Notes: a model not told the origin generated them from the letters alone. A stretch of DNA of 11,648 nucleotides from an uncultured Clostridia bacterium (GCA_958436475.1 CAUBKG010000060.1:1-11648), one strand, 5' to 3'; positions 1 to 6,969 are shown, numbered from the stretch's first letter. Numbers and translations: made by a program.

Positions 1-11
1 AGGAAACCGAT

Positions 12-40
12 GCAAAACGCCCGGAATCCGGGCGTTTTGC
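12..40. terminator. Perfect GC-rich hairpin, bidirectional terminator
   Basis: Arms 12-24 and 28-40 are perfectly complementary (13 bp) around a 3-nt AAT loop. The stem has A-tract/T-tract outer ends (GCAAAACG / CGTTTTGC), the usual form of a bidirectional intrinsic terminator. It most likely ends a gene lying left of the window and insulates the regulator that follows. The T run is only four bases, so termination strength is uncertain. Confidence 0.7.
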
Positions 41-82
41 TGGGAATACAAATAAGTGTTAGCCAGGAAAGGTAAAAATAAG

Positions 83-101
83 CTGTGATGTTTTTTCACA
101 G
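83..101. promoter_or_regulatory. Inverted repeat upstream of XRE regulator, possible operator
   Basis: CTGTGATGTTTTTTCACAG is a 6-bp inverted repeat with a 7-bp centre, 68 bp upstream of the regulator's TTG start and just upstream of its likely -10. XRE-family proteins often bind such dyads and repress themselves, so this is a candidate operator. It could equally be a weak RNA hairpin or chance. No second copy was noticed in the window. Confidence 0.3.
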
Positions 102-128
102 AAAACCATTTTAAGCAAAGAATACGAT

Positions 129-134
129 TATACT
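129..134 (+). promoter_or_regulatory. Probable -10 element for the XRE regulator
   Basis: TATACT matches the sigma-A -10 consensus at five of six bases and lies about 35 bp before the TTG start. No good -35 element sits 16-18 bp upstream, so this promoter is weak or needs an activator, or the call is wrong. Confidence 0.35.
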
Positions 135-168
135 TAAAGTCGGATAGTGGAAAAGGAGGGAATTTCCG

Positions 169-570
169 TTGCTTCCAGAGAAGCTGAAAAGCCTTCGCGA
201 AGGCGCAAATCTCACGCAGAAACAGGTCGCGGACGTGCTCAACGTGGACCGGTCGACCTATACATATTACGAACTTGGAAAATCGCGCCCGGATATGGAC
301 GCGCTGATACAGCTTGCCTCTATTTTCAAGGTCTCGGTCGATGAGCTTTTGGATTATCATCCGAAAATGGAAGCGCCGGACCCCGTCCCCGCCATGTTCC
401 ATTCAGGAAAGCCGGGCTATAAGCGCTCTTACCCGCAGGTTGCCCTCCCCGATCTCGACCGGGAAGAACAGAACCTCATCCTGATTTACCGCAGCCTGCG
501 CGGCGGCCAGCAGAAGGATTTTCTGAAAGAAGCCAAAGCGGTCAGCGAACGCCTGCTTTCCGAACGGTGA
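169..570 (+). CDS. XRE-family helix-turn-helix transcriptional regulator
   Basis: A 133-residue DNA-binding protein, presumably a cytoplasmic repressor. Residues about 4-60 form a Cro/C1-type HTH domain: LREGANLTQKQVADVLNVDR is the first helix and the HTH, STYTYYELGKSRPD follows the recognition helix, and the domain closes with LASIFKVSVDELLDY. Residues 61-95 are a proline-containing linker. Residues 96-133 form a charged amphipathic helix (LDREEQNLILIYRSL...), a C-terminal extension common in clostridial XRE proteins and possibly used for dimerisation. The start is TTG at 169, with a strong AAAGGAGGG site 8 bp upstream; the in-frame HTH begins only a few residues later. The gene stands alone, bounded by terminators on both sides, so its targets cannot be read from neighbours. 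The inverted repeat at 83-101 suggests autoregulation. Confidence 0.9.
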   Translation: MLPEKLKSLREGANLTQKQVADVLNVDRSTYTYYELGKSRPDMDALIQLASIFKVSVDELLDYHPKMEAPDPVPAMFHSGKPGYKRSYPQVALPDLDREEQNLILIYRSLRGGQQKDFLKEAKAVSERLLSER

Positions 571-600
571 GGCACTGAAATGTTCGGCTGAATTTTTTTC

Positions 601-634
601 GGCCCGCCCGTGACCTAAGGCGGGCCGCTTTTTA
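601..634 (+). terminator. Intrinsic terminator of the XRE gene
   Basis: Arms GGCCCGCC (601-608) and GGCGGGCC (619-626) pair perfectly across a 10-nt loop and are followed by GCTTTTTATTT. It starts 31 bp after the regulator's stop codon. Confidence 0.8.
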
Positions 635-673
635 TTTACTTGGCGGCCGCCGGCGCGACCGTTATGAGAATCG

Positions 674-713
674 AAACGCCGCGGCAGAATCTGCCGCGGC
701 GTTTGGCTTTTTT
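674..713. terminator. Terminator hairpin between XRE gene and pnp
   Basis: Perfect 14-bp stem (674-687 with 691-704), 3-nt AAT loop, AAACGCC/GGCGTTT ends. On the + strand it is followed by a six-T run (708-713), giving a second, back-up terminator for the regulator. On the - strand it lies about 15 bp beyond the pnp stop codon but has only TTT directly after the stem, so it probably also ends pnp transcripts, less strongly. Confidence 0.75.
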
Positions 714-718
714 GTTCT

Positions 719-2932
719 TTAGCGGTCGCCGCGCTTCGGGCCGCGGTCGCCGCGGTTGAAGCCTCCATGGCCGTAGGGACGGTTCGGACGGCTGGGGCGG
801 CGGGGCGCATCGCTGATTTCATTTTCCGGCACAGCGCCTTCCACTTCGATCAGCGCATCGCGGCGGGAAAGGTTGAGCCTTCCCTGGTCGTCGATTTCCG
901 TGACCTTGACGATCACTTCATCGCCAACCTTGACCACGTCCTCCACCTTATCCACACGGCGGATATCGAGGCGGCTGATGTGCACGAGGCCTTCCTTGCC
1001 CGGCGCGATTTCCACGAACGCGCCGAAGGTCATCAGGCGGGTGACCTTGCCTTTATAGATCGCCCCGATTTCCGGGTCTTTCGCGATGGTGTTTATCATC
1101 AGGATCGCGCGCTTGGCGTTTTCCAGATCGGTGGAAAGAACAAACACGCGGCCGTCCTCTTCCACATCGACCTTGACGTCGCACTCGGCGCAGATGCGCT
1201 GGATGATCTTTCCTCCCGGTCCGATGATTTCGCGGATTTTATCCACATCGACCGAGGTGGTGAGCATCTTGGGCGCGTATTTGGAAAGCTCCGCACGCGG
1301 TTCGGGGATGCATTTGAGCATGATATCATCCAGAATATAATTGCGGGCCTTATGGGTTTTTTCAATGGCTTCCTTGATGATGGCGGGAGTGAGGCCGTGG
1401 ATTTTGAGATCCATCTGGATGGCGGTGATGCCGTTTTTCGTGCCGGCGACTTTAAAGTCCATATCGCCAAAGAAATCTTCCAGGCCCTGGATATCGACCA
1501 TGGTCATGAATCGGTCGCCCTCGGTCACGAGGCCGCAGGAAATGCCTGCAACCGGCGCCTTGATGGGCACGCCCGCATCCATGAGGGCGAGTGTGGAGCC
1601 GCAGATGGAGGCCTGGGAAGTAGAGCCGTTGGAGGAAATGACCTCGGATACGAGGCGCAGCGCATAGGGGAATTCCTCTTCTGACGGGATGACCGGCAGC
1701 AGCGCGCGTTCCGCAAGGGCGCCGTGGCCGATCTCGCGGCGGCCGGGGCCTCTGCTCGGGCGGGTTTCGCCTACGGAGTATGAGGGCATGTTATAGTGAT
1801 GCATATAGCGCTTGAATTCTTCGCCGTCGATCCCATCGAGCAGCTGGCGGTCGCTGACCGGGCCGAGGGTGGCAATGGTGAGCACCTGGGTCTGGCCGCG
1901 CGTAAACATGCCGGAACCGTGCACACGCGGCAGCAGGCCGACTTCCGCGGCCAGCGGGCGGATCTCATCGATGCCGCGGCCGTCCACACGCTTGTTGTCG
2001 TCCAGCAGCCAGCGGCGGACAACGTATTTCTGGAGCTTGTAGAGGCAGTCTTCGATCTTGCCTTCCTGCTCCGGATATTTTTCATCGAACTGCGCATGCA
2101 CTTCTTCGTACAGCGGCTTTAAGCGTTCGTCGCGCACGCGCTTATCGTCCGTATCCAGGGCGGCGCGCACCTTTTCGATGGCAAATTCCTTGATTGCCTC
2201 GAACATTTCCTCGGGGGGATCGTTGGAGGGGAATTCCACCTTCTTCTTGCCGATCTCATCCACAATGCTGTTAATAAAGGCGACGATCTTCTGGTTTTCC
2301 TCGTGACCGCGCATGATGCCGTTGTACATCACATCGTCCGGGATTTCCCTAGCGCCCGCTTCGATCATCGCAACGAGCTCGGCGGTGGAGGCCACCGTTA
2401 CGTTCATCTGGTTTCTTTCCTTCTGCTCGGCGGTGGGGTTGATGACGTACTCGCCGTCCACATAGCCGACGGAAACGCCGGAGATCGGGCCGGCCCACGG
2501 AATATCGGAAATCGCGAGAGCGATGGAGGTGCCGATCATGGCAGTGATTTCGGGAGAGCAGTCCGGGTCAACAGACATCACCGTGCAGACCACGGAAACA
2601 TCGTTGCGCATATCCTTCGGGAACAGCGGGCGGATAGGCCGGTCGATCACGCGGGAGGCGAGGATGGCCGTTTCGGCCGGGCGGCCTTCGCGCTTCATGA
2701 AGGAACCGGGGATCTTGCCCACGGAGTAAAGCTTTTCTTCATAATCCACAGAAAGGGGGAAGAAGTCGATCCCGTCGCGCGGCTTCGCGGACATGGTGGC
2801 GGCGCACAGCACGGCGGTCTCACCATAGCGGATGAGGCAGGAGCCGTTGGCCAGCTGCGCCATTTTGCCGGTTTCCACCTTCAGCGGGCGGCCGGCGAGT
2901 TCGGTTTCAAAAACCTTGAAATTTTCAAACAT
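719..2932 (-). CDS. pnp: Polynucleotide phosphorylase (PNPase)
   Basis: A 737-residue phosphorolytic 3'-5' exoribonuclease (polyribonucleotide nucleotidyltransferase), cytoplasmic and normally trimeric, acting in mRNA turnover. Order of domains: RNase PH core 1 (~10-140), helical domain (~240-310), RNase PH core 2 (~320-540), KH (~558-615, GxxG loop GPGG at 571-574), S1 (~624-691). Core 2 keeps the phosphate-binding NGSTS (435-439) and the catalytic aspartates in EDFFGDMD, D486 and D492, at the same numbers as in E. coli PNPase. After S1 there is a ~40-residue basic tail rich in R, G and P, which makes the protein slightly longer than the ~700-residue norm and may add RNA contacts. The ATG start at 2932 has CGGAGG upstream. 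It follows rpsO, the conserved bacterial order, and its leader contains hairpins. Confidence 0.98.
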   Translation of the reverse strand: MFENFKVFETELAGRPLKVETGKMAQLANGSCLIRYGETAVLCAATMSAKPRDGIDFFPLSVDYEEKLYSVGKIPGSFMKREGRPAETAILASRVIDRPIRPLFPKDMRNDVSVVCTVMSVDPDCSPEITAMIGTSIALAISDIPWAGPISGVSVGYVDGEYVINPTAEQKERNQMNVTVASTAELVAMIEAGAREIPDDVMYNGIMRGHEENQKIVAFINSIVDEIGKKKVEFPSNDPPEEMFEAIKEFAIEKVRAALDTDDKRVRDERLKPLYEEVHAQFDEKYPEQEGKIEDCLYKLQKYVVRRWLLDDNKRVDGRGIDEIRPLAAEVGLLPRVHGSGMFTRGQTQVLTIATLGPVSDRQLLDGIDGEEFKRYMHHYNMPSYSVGETRPSRGPGRREIGHGALAERALLPVIPSEEEFPYALRLVSEVISSNGSTSQASICGSTLALMDAGVPIKAPVAGISCGLVTEGDRFMTMVDIQGLEDFFGDMDFKVAGTKNGITAIQMDLKIHGLTPAIIKEAIEKTHKARNYILDDIMLKCIPEPRAELSKYAPKMLTTSVDVDKIREIIGPGGKIIQRICAECDVKVDVEEDGRVFVLSTDLENAKRAILMINTIAKDPEIGAIYKGKVTRLMTFGAFVEIAPGKEGLVHISRLDIRRVDKVEDVVKVGDEVIVKVTEIDDQGRLNLSRRDALIEVEGAVPENEISDAPRRPSRPNRPYGHGGFNRGDRGPKRGDR

Positions 2933-2984
2933 ACTAAACCTCCGAAATATTTATTTTAGGGGGGTCAGGTTTAGCAATAAGTCC

Positions 2985-3007
2985 GCCGTTCAGCGGGGCT
3001 GAGCGGC
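2985..3007 (-). promoter_or_regulatory. pnp leader hairpin
   Basis: GCCGTTCAGC (2985-2994) and GCTGAGCGGC (2998-3007) pair over 10 bp with one non-Watson-Crick position and a GGG centre. Flanking bases (GGTTTAGC near 2968 and GCCTAACC near 3023) can extend it imperfectly. It lies 50-75 nt upstream of the pnp start, within the rpsO-pnp spacer. In E. coli the pnp leader hairpin is cut by RNase III and mediates PNPase autoregulation; a similar role here is inferred only. Confidence 0.45.
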
Positions 3008-3053
3008 CGATTCACTGCTAATGCCTAACCGAAGCCCTAATAGATGAATGGAT

Positions 3054-3087
3054 AAACGGGACACGCCTGCATCCATTTTTCCCGTTT
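3054..3087 (-). other. Stem-loop in rpsO-pnp intergenic region
   Basis: AAACGGGA (3054-3061) and TCCCGTTT (3080-3087) are perfect inverted repeats around an 18-nt loop. Read on the - strand the stem ends in CCCGTTTATCC, too few T residues for a confident terminator. It may be a processing or mRNA-stabilising structure between rpsO and pnp. Confidence 0.35.
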
Positions 3088-3112
3088 GTTCGCCAAACCG
3101 GTAAAACGAATG

Positions 3113-3143
3113 CAAGCAGGCAGCGGAAAACACTGCCTGCTTG
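3113..3143 (-). terminator. Stem-loop just after rpsO, attenuator or processing site
   Basis: A perfect 11-bp stem (CAAGCAGGCAG 3113-3123 with CTGCCTGCTTG 3133-3143) with a 9-nt loop, starting 13 bp beyond the rpsO stop. On the - strand it is followed by CATTCGTTTTACC, a poor T run, so it may be a partial terminator that sets the rpsO:pnp ratio, or an RNase cleavage site. Confidence 0.5.
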
Positions 3144-3156
3144 GAGCTTGTTTTCT

Positions 3157-3420
3157 TTACTTACGGATACCCAGTTTTTCAATGATCGCACGGTAACGGG
3201 CAATATCCTTCTTCTGGAGATAGGCAAGGAGATTGCGGCGATGGCCGACCATCTTGAGCAGGCCGCGGCGGGAATGATGGTCCTTCTTATGGACCTTCAG
3301 GTGGGCGGTGAGCTCGTTGATGCGGTTGGTGAGAAGCGCGATCTGCACTTCCGGAGAGCCGGTGTCCCCTTCGTGGGTGGCATAGGTTTCCATAATCTGC
3401 TTTTTGGTTTCTGCTGTCAT
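3157..3420 (-). CDS. rpsO: 30S ribosomal protein S15
   Basis: An 87-residue protein of normal S15 length. It binds 16S rRNA early in assembly of the 30S platform and contributes to a bridge with 23S rRNA. The whole chain matches the family: the N-terminal region has THEGDTGSPEVQIALLTNRI, then the conserved LKVHKKDHHSRRGLL loop-helix that contacts rRNA (about residues 42-56), then GHRRNLLAYL and the C-terminal helix ending KLGIRK. The ATG at 3420 has GAGGTG about 10 bp upstream. It is the first gene of an rpsO-pnp unit with a good sigma-A promoter 110-140 bp upstream. The ~100-nt leader contains two GC hairpins, compatible with S15 autoregulation as known in other bacteria. Confidence 0.98.
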   Translation of the reverse strand: MTAETKKQIMETYATHEGDTGSPEVQIALLTNRINELTAHLKVHKKDHHSRRGLLKMVGHRRNLLAYLQKKDIARYRAIIEKLGIRK

Positions 3421-3456
3421 TTTCTCGTTTCACCTCTGCAAAAATTTGCCCGAAAC

Positions 3457-3490
3457 CCGGCAAAGGGCCGGTGAACGCCGCCAGCGCGGC
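3457..3490 (-). promoter_or_regulatory. rpsO 5' leader with two hairpins, possible S15 autoregulatory element
   Basis: Two short stems lie between the predicted transcription start (~3522) and the rpsO start. One is 3457-3461 with 3467-3471 (CCGGC/GCCGG, 5-nt loop); the other is 3477-3481 with 3486-3490 (GCCGC/GCGGC, 4-nt loop). S15 represses its own mRNA through leader structures in several bacteria, but the structures differ between lineages. I cannot show the specific S15-binding motif here. Confidence 0.35.
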
Positions 3491-3529
3491 AAACCCCCAG
3501 GCTGAGTAACGGGTATAAATTACATAACG

Positions 3530-3558
3530 AGTGTACCACACCACATGAGAAAAGTAAA
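3530..3558 (-). promoter_or_regulatory. Sigma-A promoter of rpsO-pnp
   Basis: Reading the - strand, -35 TTTACT (3553-3558) and -10 TACACT (3530-3535) are separated by exactly 17 bp. The predicted start is near 3522, giving a leader of about 100 nt to the rpsO ATG at 3420. Confidence 0.6.
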
Positions 3559-3634
3559 GCGTTTTTTCCGCCTGTCACCTTGTCCGCCGTCTGTTCATAA
3601 GCTGGATTACTGAACCAAATGGAGGGAATCCATC

Positions 3635-4507
3635 ATGAAAACGGGACTTGCCCTCTCGGGCGGCGGCGTGCGCGGCGCGGCGCACATCGGCGTGCTGCAG
3701 GCGCTCGAGGAGAAGGGGATCGAAATCTGTGCCATATCCGGCACAAGCTCGGGCGCCGTTGTCGCTTCGCTTTTCGCGGCGGGATACACGCCCGAGGAGC
3801 TGCGGGAAATCTTTCTCACCTTCGATGCGGGCAAAGCAGCGGACGGCTTCCCCCCCGACCTTTTCGACCCCGATATCCTGGGGCTTCTCCGCGCGCCGGC
3901 ACAGCTCCTGCTGCACCGGCCCCTCCGCCTGCAGGGACTCATCAAGGGGGCGCGGCTGGAAAAGCTCCTCCGGCAGCTGTTTGAGGCAAAGGGGGTAAAG
4001 CGCATGTGCGAGTTTCCCCTTCCTCTGGCCATGCCCGCGGTGGATATTGCGAACGCCGGTACCGTGATGTTTGTAAGCCGTACGAGGCTCGGTCCCATGC
4101 CCGATACCGATTATGCCGCGGACGCCTTCCCCTGGGAGGCGGTGCGGGCAAGCTGTGCCTTTCCGGGCGTGTTCCGCCCAAAGGTGTGGCACGGACGCAC
4201 GCTTTGCGACGGCGGGATCGTCTGCAACCTGCCCGACCGCGTTCTGCGCGTTTTCGGCGCGGACCGGCTGATCTCCGTGAACCTCGGGTACTGCGGCCAG
4301 CACAAACGCGCTCTCAATAACCTACTGGATTATTCCTCGCAGGCGCTGAACATCATGTCGTATGAAATCACCCGGTGCGTCAGCGGGCCGGACTGCCTCA
4401 CCATTCTGCCCAAAATCTATGATGTGGGCCTTTTGGAGCTCGATAAGATCGGCGAATGCATCGAGCGCGGCTATCTTGCCGCGAAGGAAGCCCTGAAACG
4501 GTTTTAG
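3635..4507 (+). CDS. Patatin-like phospholipase (lipid acyl hydrolase)
   Basis: A 290-residue member of the bacterial patatin/RssA-type family, which hydrolyses acyl esters of (phospho)lipids with a Ser-Asp dyad. The oxyanion-hole glycines are in SGGGVRG (8-14). The nucleophile elbow is GTSSG (36-40) with Ser38. The catalytic Asp is D192 in the CDGG motif, preceded by the family-typical VRASCAFPGVFRP (170-182). No signal peptide or clear membrane segment is visible, so a cytoplasmic or peripheral location is likely. The ATG at 3635 has GGAGGG 8 bp upstream. It is transcribed divergently from rpsO and its stop overlaps by 4 bp the stop of the convergent tocopherol-cyclase-like gene. The natural substrate is unknown; a role in membrane-lipid turnover is inference. 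Confidence 0.93.
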   Translation: MKTGLALSGGGVRGAAHIGVLQALEEKGIEICAISGTSSGAVVASLFAAGYTPEELREIFLTFDAGKAADGFPPDLFDPDILGLLRAPAQLLLHRPLRLQGLIKGARLEKLLRQLFEAKGVKRMCEFPLPLAMPAVDIANAGTVMFVSRTRLGPMPDTDYAADAFPWEAVRASCAFPGVFRPKVWHGRTLCDGGIVCNLPDRVLRVFGADRLISVNLGYCGQHKRALNNLLDYSSQALNIMSYEITRCVSGPDCLTILPKIYDVGLLELDKIGECIERGYLAAKEALKRF

Positions 4508-5427
4508 TATAACCGGCCCACCTGCTCATATCCCGCGTTTTTGCCCCGCCCCGAAAAGACGAGCCGCCCATGGCGCCAGACGCGCAGCCGCAGCGCGCAA
4601 GCCGGGCATTCCTCGATGGTGCGCTCCATATTGCCGAGCACGGGGGCATAGAGTACGCCCGCTCCCTCCCGCTCCGCCTCGACGGCCACGCGCAGGGGCC
4701 CCTGGGTAAACTCGAGATAGGTGAATTTTCGGGAGGAATAAAAGGCCCGCACGCGCGCGCCGTAATACGAGGCGACGCGGTGCTGCTCCCCATCGATCGT
4801 AAAAACGCTGATGAGGCCGCGGAAGGAGCCGGCGGGCAGCGGCACGCGGGCGAAGGCGGCCATGAAGCGGCAGCTTTTTCCCGGGAAATCGGAGCACTGC
4901 AGCCAGGTCCACGCCTCCGGGAAGGAACGCCCCCAGTCCTTTTCGAGATAGCCGGAGCCGCTGTATTCCTCCCGCCCGCCATTCCAGGAAAAAGTCCCTT
5001 CCACGGTGTGGGACAGGCTCAGCACGTCATGGCAGCATTCCATATGCGGCAGATAGGCAAACGGGCCCATCAGGGTGGGGGCGTAAGCCGTGCGGCGTAC
5101 CGTTTCGAACGGCCCATACCGGAAATCGGCCCGGATATCGAAGCGCTCGCCCGTCATGCGGATCCTTGCGCCCTGCTCGGAAAATTCGTTTTCCCCCACC
5201 CGGATGAAAAGGCGCCGGGGGCTCGCATAAAATTGTTCGGCGGGATAGCGCGCCATGGCCGTGCCGCGCGGCCCGATATACTGCACGAAGGCCATCCGCC
5301 GCCCGTCCTTCCCCACGCTCACTCCGGGGATGAACGCATCCACGCGCGGGCCGCTGCGGTGCTTCCAGTACCACCCCTCGAAGAAGGGGCCCTTTTGACT
5401 TTCGCAAAATACGGCGGCCTTATTCAT
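4504..5427 (-). CDS. Tocopherol cyclase-like family protein
   Basis: A 307-residue protein with hallmarks of the tocopherol-cyclase-like family (Pfam PF14249). These are FFEGWYWKH near the N-terminus (15-23), LMGPFAYLPHMECCHDV (119-135), and the signature YLEKDWGRSFPEAWTWLQ (160-177) with its conserved Lys/Asp/Trp. In plants and cyanobacteria this fold closes the chromanol ring of vitamin E. Clostridia are not known to make tocopherol, so the bacterial protein probably acts on another amphipathic or prenylated molecule, or only binds lipid. No signal peptide is seen. The ATG at 5427 lies inside the last codons of the upstream oxidoreductase gene (8-bp overlap), with a GAGGGTGG-like site in that gene, which indicates translational coupling. 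Its 3' end overlaps the convergent patatin gene by 4 bp. The family call is firm; the reaction is unknown. Confidence 0.88.
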   Translation of the reverse strand: MNKAAVFCESQKGPFFEGWYWKHRSGPRVDAFIPGVSVGKDGRRMAFVQYIGPRGTAMARYPAEQFYASPRRLFIRVGENEFSEQGARIRMTGERFDIRADFRYGPFETVRRTAYAPTLMGPFAYLPHMECCHDVLSLSHTVEGTFSWNGGREEYSGSGYLEKDWGRSFPEAWTWLQCSDFPGKSCRFMAAFARVPLPAGSFRGLISVFTIDGEQHRVASYYGARVRAFYSSRKFTYLEFTQGPLRVAVEAEREGAGVLYAPVLGNMERTIEECPACALRLRVWRHGRLVFSGRGKNAGYEQVGRLY

Positions 5428-6907
5428 GCTGTAAGTCCACCCTCTTGAGCGGTTCCCGCGCCGGGCCGCTGATTACGCGGCCCTCCGGGCTGAAGCGGGA
5501 GCCGTGGCAGGAGCAGTCCCACGTTTTTTCATCCGGGTTCCACTGAAGCGGGCAGCCCATGTGCGTGCAGCGCGCCTCCACCGCGAGCAGGGCGCCGTCC
5601 TCCCGGCGGTAGACTCCCGTCCGCTTGCCTCCCACCTCGGCGATTTTTCCTTCGCCGGGCTTTATCCCCTCCGCACTGCCGAAGGGAATGGCTTTTGCAA
5701 TAAAGTTATACGCCATATCGGCCGCCTGCACGGTGAAGCTTTTGGCCTGCAAAGCCGGGTCCACCCTCCTCGGGGAAAACACCGGGGCGTTCGGCGCGTC
5801 CCGTTCCAGCGCAAGCTGGCTCAAAAGGTCCGCCGCCACCATGGAGGTGGACATGCCCCATTCGTTGAAGCCCGCGGCGATAAAAACGCGCTCGCCGATT
5901 CGTTCTTCCCGCCCGATATAGGGGATGGAATCGTGCGTCATGCAGTCTTGCGAGGACCAGCCCGCCGCCTCCCGGCTTTCCGGGAACAGCTCCTTCGCTT
6001 TCCTGCGCAGGTCTTCGAGATGCTGCGTTTTTTCCTCGTGCCCCGTTTTGTGGTTGAAGCCGCCGAAGAGCAGATATCCCCGATGCGGCCTAAGGGAATG
6101 CTCCGCGCCGCCCACCTCGAGATACATATTCTGAAGGACGGGCGCGTTTTCGAGGGCAAGCAGGTAAAACCGCTGCTGATAGAGCTTTGCGAAGTATAAG
6201 CCCTTTTTATCCTCCATTGGATAGCGCGTGCAGATAAACACGCGGTATGCCTTGATAGAGGCCTCCTCTGTCAGGACGCGGCCGTCTTCGACCGAAAGCG
6301 CCTTCGTGTGGCTGTAAAGCTTCGCGCCGCGCTCCTCGAGAAGCTCGCAGATACGCTTTGCAAACAGCACCGGCTGAAAGCGCGCCTGACGGGGAAAGCG
6401 CACCGCGCCGTTCACGGGGAAGGGCAGTTCCGTGGTGATTTCGAAGCTCGCGGGGATGTTGAGAAGCGCCGCGGCTTCCGCTTCCTTTTGAAGGGTTTTC
6501 ACTTCTTTGGGCGTGACGGTGTAAAGATAACTGTCGCACCTTGCAAAATCACATTCGATCTGTTCCTTTTCGATAATTTGCTGATACATGGCAATGGCCG
6601 CTTCATTCGCCCCGGCATACTGCCGGGCCTTCTCCCTGCCGAGCGATAAAAGGTCCTGGTACACCGTGCCGTGCTGGGAGGTGATTTTCGCCGTTGTCCG
6701 GGAGGACATGCCGCTCATAAACTCCTCCGCCTCGATCACCGCGATATCGGTTTCGCCCTTCTGCTGGAGCTGATAGGCCGTAAGCAGGCCGCACAGCCCG
6801 CCGCCTATAATCAGGTTTTTCACCCGGATATCCTTTTCGAGCCGTTTATAGTTCGGCATCTGGGCTTCCTTTTGCCAGATAGACCGGCTGTCGTTCGTCA
6901 CTTGCAC
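5420..6907 (-). CDS. FAD-dependent oxidoreductase with C-terminal Rieske [2Fe-2S] domain (YhfW-like)
   Basis: A 495-residue fusion of a DAO/glycine-oxidase-type FAD domain and a Rieske domain, the architecture of Bacillus YhfW. The ADP-binding glycine motif is LIIGGGLCGLLTAYQL (32-47), ending its strand with the acidic IEAE; SSRTTAKIT (~69-77) is typical of the family. The Rieske cluster ligands are in CTHMGC (447-452) and CSCHGS (465-470): Cys447, His449, Cys465 and His468, with Cys452/Cys467 positioned for the disulfide of high-potential, bc1-type Rieske proteins. No twin-arginine signal or membrane helix is visible, so it is probably cytoplasmic. The start is GTG at 6907 with AAGGGGG about 8 bp upstream; a later ATG (codon 17) is a weaker alternative. 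It is the first gene of a two-gene unit with the tocopherol-cyclase-like gene. Substrate unknown. Confidence 0.92.
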   Translation of the reverse strand: MQVTNDSRSIWQKEAQMPNYKRLEKDIRVKNLIIGGGLCGLLTAYQLQQKGETDIAVIEAEEFMSGMSSRTTAKITSQHGTVYQDLLSLGREKARQYAGANEAAIAMYQQIIEKEQIECDFARCDSYLYTVTPKEVKTLQKEAEAAALLNIPASFEITTELPFPVNGAVRFPRQARFQPVLFAKRICELLEERGAKLYSHTKALSVEDGRVLTEEASIKAYRVFICTRYPMEDKKGLYFAKLYQQRFYLLALENAPVLQNMYLEVGGAEHSLRPHRGYLLFGGFNHKTGHEEKTQHLEDLRRKAKELFPESREAAGWSSQDCMTHDSIPYIGREERIGERVFIAAGFNEWGMSTSMVAADLLSQLALERDAPNAPVFSPRRVDPALQAKSFTVQAADMAYNFIAKAIPFGSAEGIKPGEGKIAEVGGKRTGVYRREDGALLAVEARCTHMGCPLQWNPDEKTWDCSCHGSRFSPEGRVISGPAREPLKRVDLQHE

Positions 6908-6969
6908 CGAAATTCCCCCTTGTTTTTTTCTTAGCTTTGCCGGGATGCGGGGGAAATATGACGCAGCGG

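Noticed and set aside
147..344. 65-residue frame overlapping the start of the XRE gene
   Set aside because: It is out of frame with the HTH protein, is a low-complexity R/E/G chain, and its GTG lies before the ribosome binding site that serves the TTG at 169.
767..1684. 305-residue open frame on the + strand inside pnp
   Set aside because: It is antisense to the certain pnp gene, rich in D, H and F as expected for the mirror of high-GC codons, and has no family resemblance or binding site. The same applies to the + frame at 2303-2959.
3575..4303. 242-residue - strand frame opposite the patatin gene
   Set aside because: The + strand carries the complete patatin signature and a good binding site; this frame has neither.
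4570..5448. 292-residue + strand frame across the tocopherol-cyclase-like gene
   Set aside because: The opposite strand encodes a protein with clear family motifs; this frame is A/H/R/G-rich with none.
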